41,932 nucleotides of DNA from Methylobacterium indicum (GTDB lineage: Bacteria; Pseudomonadota; Alphaproteobacteria; Rhizobiales; Beijerinckiaceae). A program made the position numbers and the translations under genes. Shown here one piece after another: positions 40,159 through 41,932 of the stretch. Every line of letters starts with the position of its first letter. The first letter of the stretch is position 1. The notes below the pieces were generated by a model. That model saw only the letters and a program-made list of their open reading frames with translations. It did not search any database and had not been told where the DNA came from. The stretch lies in the NCBI RefSeq assembly GCF_001043895.1, contig NZ_JTHF01000116.1, forward strand, positions 1-41,932, written 5' to 3'.

Positions 40159-40181
40159 GGGAGGGGGCTTCGGCTCCTCCC
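40159..40181 (+). terminator. UUCG hairpin after the capsid gene
   Basis: GGGAGG/CCTCCC arms continue into a C(TTCG)G tetraloop, about 9 pairs with one bulge. It starts 6 bases after the capsid stop. The following TTCCCC is a weak tail, so partial termination or 3'-end stabilisation of the capsid transcript is more likely than a full stop. Confidence 0.45.
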
Positions 40182-40209
40182 TTCCCCACCTCGCGCCAGG
40201 GAGATGATC

Positions 40210-40485
40210 GTGGCGAATTCCGACAACACCGTCCTCGCGAAGCCGCTGCGGTACTTCCGTGGACAGGAGGGCGAGGGCGATGCCGGCGACGGCAACGTGA
40301 CCCCCGACAGCAAGCCGTTCCGTGTCGATCGGGCGCGGTTCGCCGAGCTCAAGGCAAACGGCCTCGTCGAGGAGGCTGGCGACGAGCCCGCCGCTGAGGA
40401 AAGCCCGGCCGACGACCTCGCTCAGACCGACGAGACCGACGCCGGCGACGACACCACGCCGCGCCGCGGCCGCCGCAAGCCCTGA
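40210..40485 (+). CDS. small acidic protein after the capsid gene (91 aa)
   Basis: GTG 40210 (VANSDNTVLAKPLRYFRGQE) has AGGGAG 7 bases upstream; in-frame ATG 40204 is too close to it. The middle (KPFRVDRARFAELKANGLVE) resembles small connector-adjacent proteins. The C-terminus is acidic then basic (DDTTPRRGRRKP). Function unknown. Confidence 0.6.
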   Translation: MANSDNTVLAKPLRYFRGQEGEGDAGDGNVTPDSKPFRVDRARFAELKANGLVEEAGDEPAAEESPADDLAQTDETDAGDDTTPRRGRRKP

Positions 40486-40508
40486 CCCCAGCACGGAGAC
40501 GACAGACC

Positions 40509-40931
40509 ATGTTCCGCACCATCCTGGGCGCGCTCGCCCTGCTGACCCTGGCCGTGGTCGGCGCCTCCGCGCAGTCGACGGGCCCGGCCATCCTCCGCCC
40601 GCCGGGCGGCATCGCGCTCGACAGCGGCACCAAGACGGCCGCGGCCGCCGCCGGCGCCGCGACGCTGAACAAGCTCTCGGGCAAGATCACCACCGAGGCG
40701 CTGACCACGGCGGCCGGCGCCACCTACACCCTGACGGTGACGAACAGCACCGTTGCGGCGGCTGACATCGTGCTGGCCTCCTTCACGAACGGCACCAACT
40801 CGGCGGGCTCGCCGCACATCCAGCGGATCACGCCCGGCGCCGGCAGCATCACCTTCACGCTGCGCAACAGCGACGCCGCGGCGGCCCTGAACGGCACGCT
40901 GGTGGTGTCGTTCGTCGTCATCAAGAACTGA
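40509..40931 (+). CDS. secreted beta-rich protein, possible decoration protein
   Basis: A 140-aa protein. A Sec-type signal peptide (MFRTILGALALLTLAVVGAS) ends near ASAQ. The mature part is Thr/Ala/Ser-rich with alternating beta strands (TYTLTVTNSTVAAADIVLAS, ITFTLRNSDAAAALNGTLVV). It stands where decoration or head-completion proteins are expected. Signal peptides on such proteins are unusual. Confidence 0.6.
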   Translation: MFRTILGALALLTLAVVGASAQSTGPAILRPPGGIALDSGTKTAAAAAGAATLNKLSGKITTEALTTAAGATYTLTVTNSTVAAADIVLASFTNGTNSAGSPHIQRITPGAGSITFTLRNSDAAAALNGTLVVSFVVIKN

Positions 40932-40951
40932 CCGATCGCGAGGGCTCGGCC

Positions 40952-41416
40952 ATGATCATGCGTCGTCTCGGGCTGACGGCTCTCGCGCTTGTGTGCGCCG
41001 CGCCTGTCCTGGCCGATCCTCCGCCCGCGACAGCGCCGCCTTTCCGGGCGTCTGCTGGGTCCCTGGTTCCAACCGCGATCTACAAGCCGGATGGGTCGAT
41101 CTGGGATCCTTCCACCGCCCCGGCGGCCAGCCCGGTCAGCCTCTCAGCCACATCGGCGACCATCGCTCTGCCGCAGGGAACGGCGACGCAAATTAGTAAC
41201 CCCGGGCTGAAGCGCTTCGCGGTGCAGGTTCAGGGCTCGGGGCGAGTTCTCATCGGCTTCGACAACACGGTCTGCAGTTCCGGCTATCGAATCGATCCGC
41301 CGGCCAGCAGCACGTCGCAAGGGGTCATCGTGCCGTGGTATCCGGCCAACTCCGGCGCCTACTGGGCCTGCGCGCCCGATACGGCGTCCAGCGTCTTCGT
41401 GGAGCGCGGCCAGTGA
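40952..41416 (+). CDS. secreted protein, second of three (154 aa)
   Basis: The signal peptide (RRLGLTALALVCAAPVLA) is followed by a Pro/Ser-rich linker and a beta-rich domain with two Cys (GFDNTVCSSGYR, GAYWACAPDTASS). The start is ATG 40952 or in-frame ATG 40958. It overlaps the next gene by GTGA. Function unknown; a small structural or host-interaction protein is possible. Confidence 0.6.
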   Translation: MIMRRLGLTALALVCAAPVLADPPPATAPPFRASAGSLVPTAIYKPDGSIWDPSTAPAASPVSLSATSATIALPQGTATQISNPGLKRFAVQVQGSGRVLIGFDNTVCSSGYRIDPPASSTSQGVIVPWYPANSGAYWACAPDTASSVFVERGQ

Positions 41417-41932
41417 GGTTACTGCGCACCATCGCCCTTCTCGGACTTCTGCTGCCGGCAGCCGTCTCGGCGCAGGAGGTGCGCTCTCCGCCGGGCGCGC
41501 CTACAGCGTCGCCAAAATTCACGGGGGTTGTAACCGCCCCGAAATATCGCGTGATGTGGGGGCTGTCCGGGCCGGTGACTTCATCTGACGCCGCCCAGAC
41601 GATCCAGAACACCGACGTGTCGGCCGACACGATCCTGACGCCGATCACCGCGACAGGCCTGTTCTACGTCGATAATACGCGCAACGCTGTTGTCGTGCCC
41701 GCGGGCACGACTGCGGTCAACGTCTCGGCGCATGGCTGCTACCTGCGTAACGACAACCCAGTCAGCAAGGACCCGACTTACGGCGAGACCGTCGGTGTCG
41801 GTGTATGCGATTGGGGCGTCGCTCTCGCGAATGCCGACAATGCGGCGGTGTGGGGTGCGGCCAGGTATCTGTCGGATACGGCCAATAACAGCGTGCCGGT
41901 TCCGAACCGCAAGGGCGTCGGCCTGATCGCCT
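41413..41932 (+). CDS. secreted protein, third of three, cut by window end
   Basis: GTG 41413, coupled to the previous stop. The N-terminus (VRLLRTIALLGLLLPAAVSA, then QE) is a clear signal peptide. The mature part is beta-rich with two Cys (HGCYLRNDN, VGVCDWGVA) and aromatic-poor repeats such as TGLFYVDNTRNAVVV. At least 173 residues are visible and the frame is still open at 41932. The product is unknown. Confidence 0.6.
   Translation, partial: MRLLRTIALLGLLLPAAVSAQEVRSPPGAPTASPKFTGVVTAPKYRVMWGLSGPVTSSDAAQTIQNTDVSADTILTPITATGLFYVDNTRNAVVVPAGTTAVNVSAHGCYLRNDNPVSKDPTYGETVGVGVCDWGVALANADNAAVWGAARYLSDTANNSVPVPNRKGVGLIA

Noticed and set aside
37751..40189. Minus-strand open frame of 812 codons opposite protease and capsid genes
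   Set aside because: It is a shadow of well-identified plus-strand genes in GC-rich DNA; its translation is Arg/Leu/His low complexity with no domain.
1..41932. CRISPR arrays, insertion sequences or rRNA genes
   Set aside because: No regularly spaced identical repeats, no transposase motif and no rRNA sequence were seen.

Overview
The window is the left and central part of a lambdoid, HK97-fold temperate phage integrated in a high-GC alphaproteobacterium. Host evidence is indirect: a CCA-encoding tRNA-Pro(GGG) remnant at the left edge, GC-rich codon use, a MucR/Ros-type regulator and alphaproteobacterial-style phage genes. A Methylobacterium-like host is my inference. Bases 1-46 are the 3' half of the tRNA and mark attL. 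Tail, lysis and attR lie beyond the right edge, and the last gene is cut at 41932.

Left arm (73-13831, all minus strand): tyrosine integrase, excisionase-like HTH protein, Xre regulator, and a tightly packed operon of about 25 small genes joined by ATGA/GTGA overlaps. Recognisable products are a Tat-signal-like Cys-rich protein, an HNH protein, a nucleoside 2-deoxyribosyltransferase-like enzyme, a Gp37/Gp68 (DUF5131) protein, a zinc-ribbon protein, a long RecT-like annealing protein and a DUF6197-like protein.

Immunity region (about 13832-15900): a 734-base stretch with no convincing gene but with a strong hairpin and iteron-like repeats, then a CI-type S24 repressor (minus) facing a YdaS/Cro-like gene (plus) across an operator region with two inverted repeats.

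Right arm (15425-31724, plus): regulators, a C5-cytosine methyltransferase whose +1 frame appears to hold a second conserved protein, a P22 antirepressor fusion, a RuvC-like resolvase, a MucR-like protein, DNA-binding proteins, a SLOG (DUF2493) protein, an adenine methyltransferase, DnaB helicase, HNH proteins, HU and a double-Rha/KilAC antirepressor. This is a replication, modification and regulatory module.

Morphogenesis (31977-41932, plus): candidate small terminase, an unusual tRNA-like RNA with two extra hairpins (32856-32993), a holin-like two-TM protein, large terminase, HK97 portal, a GNAT-like protein, prohead protease, HK97 major capsid protein, then three consecutive proteins with N-terminal signal peptides. 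The tRNA-like RNA is the most unusual element and the best candidate for something little described. Next are the dual-coding methyltransferase gene and the signal-peptide trio.
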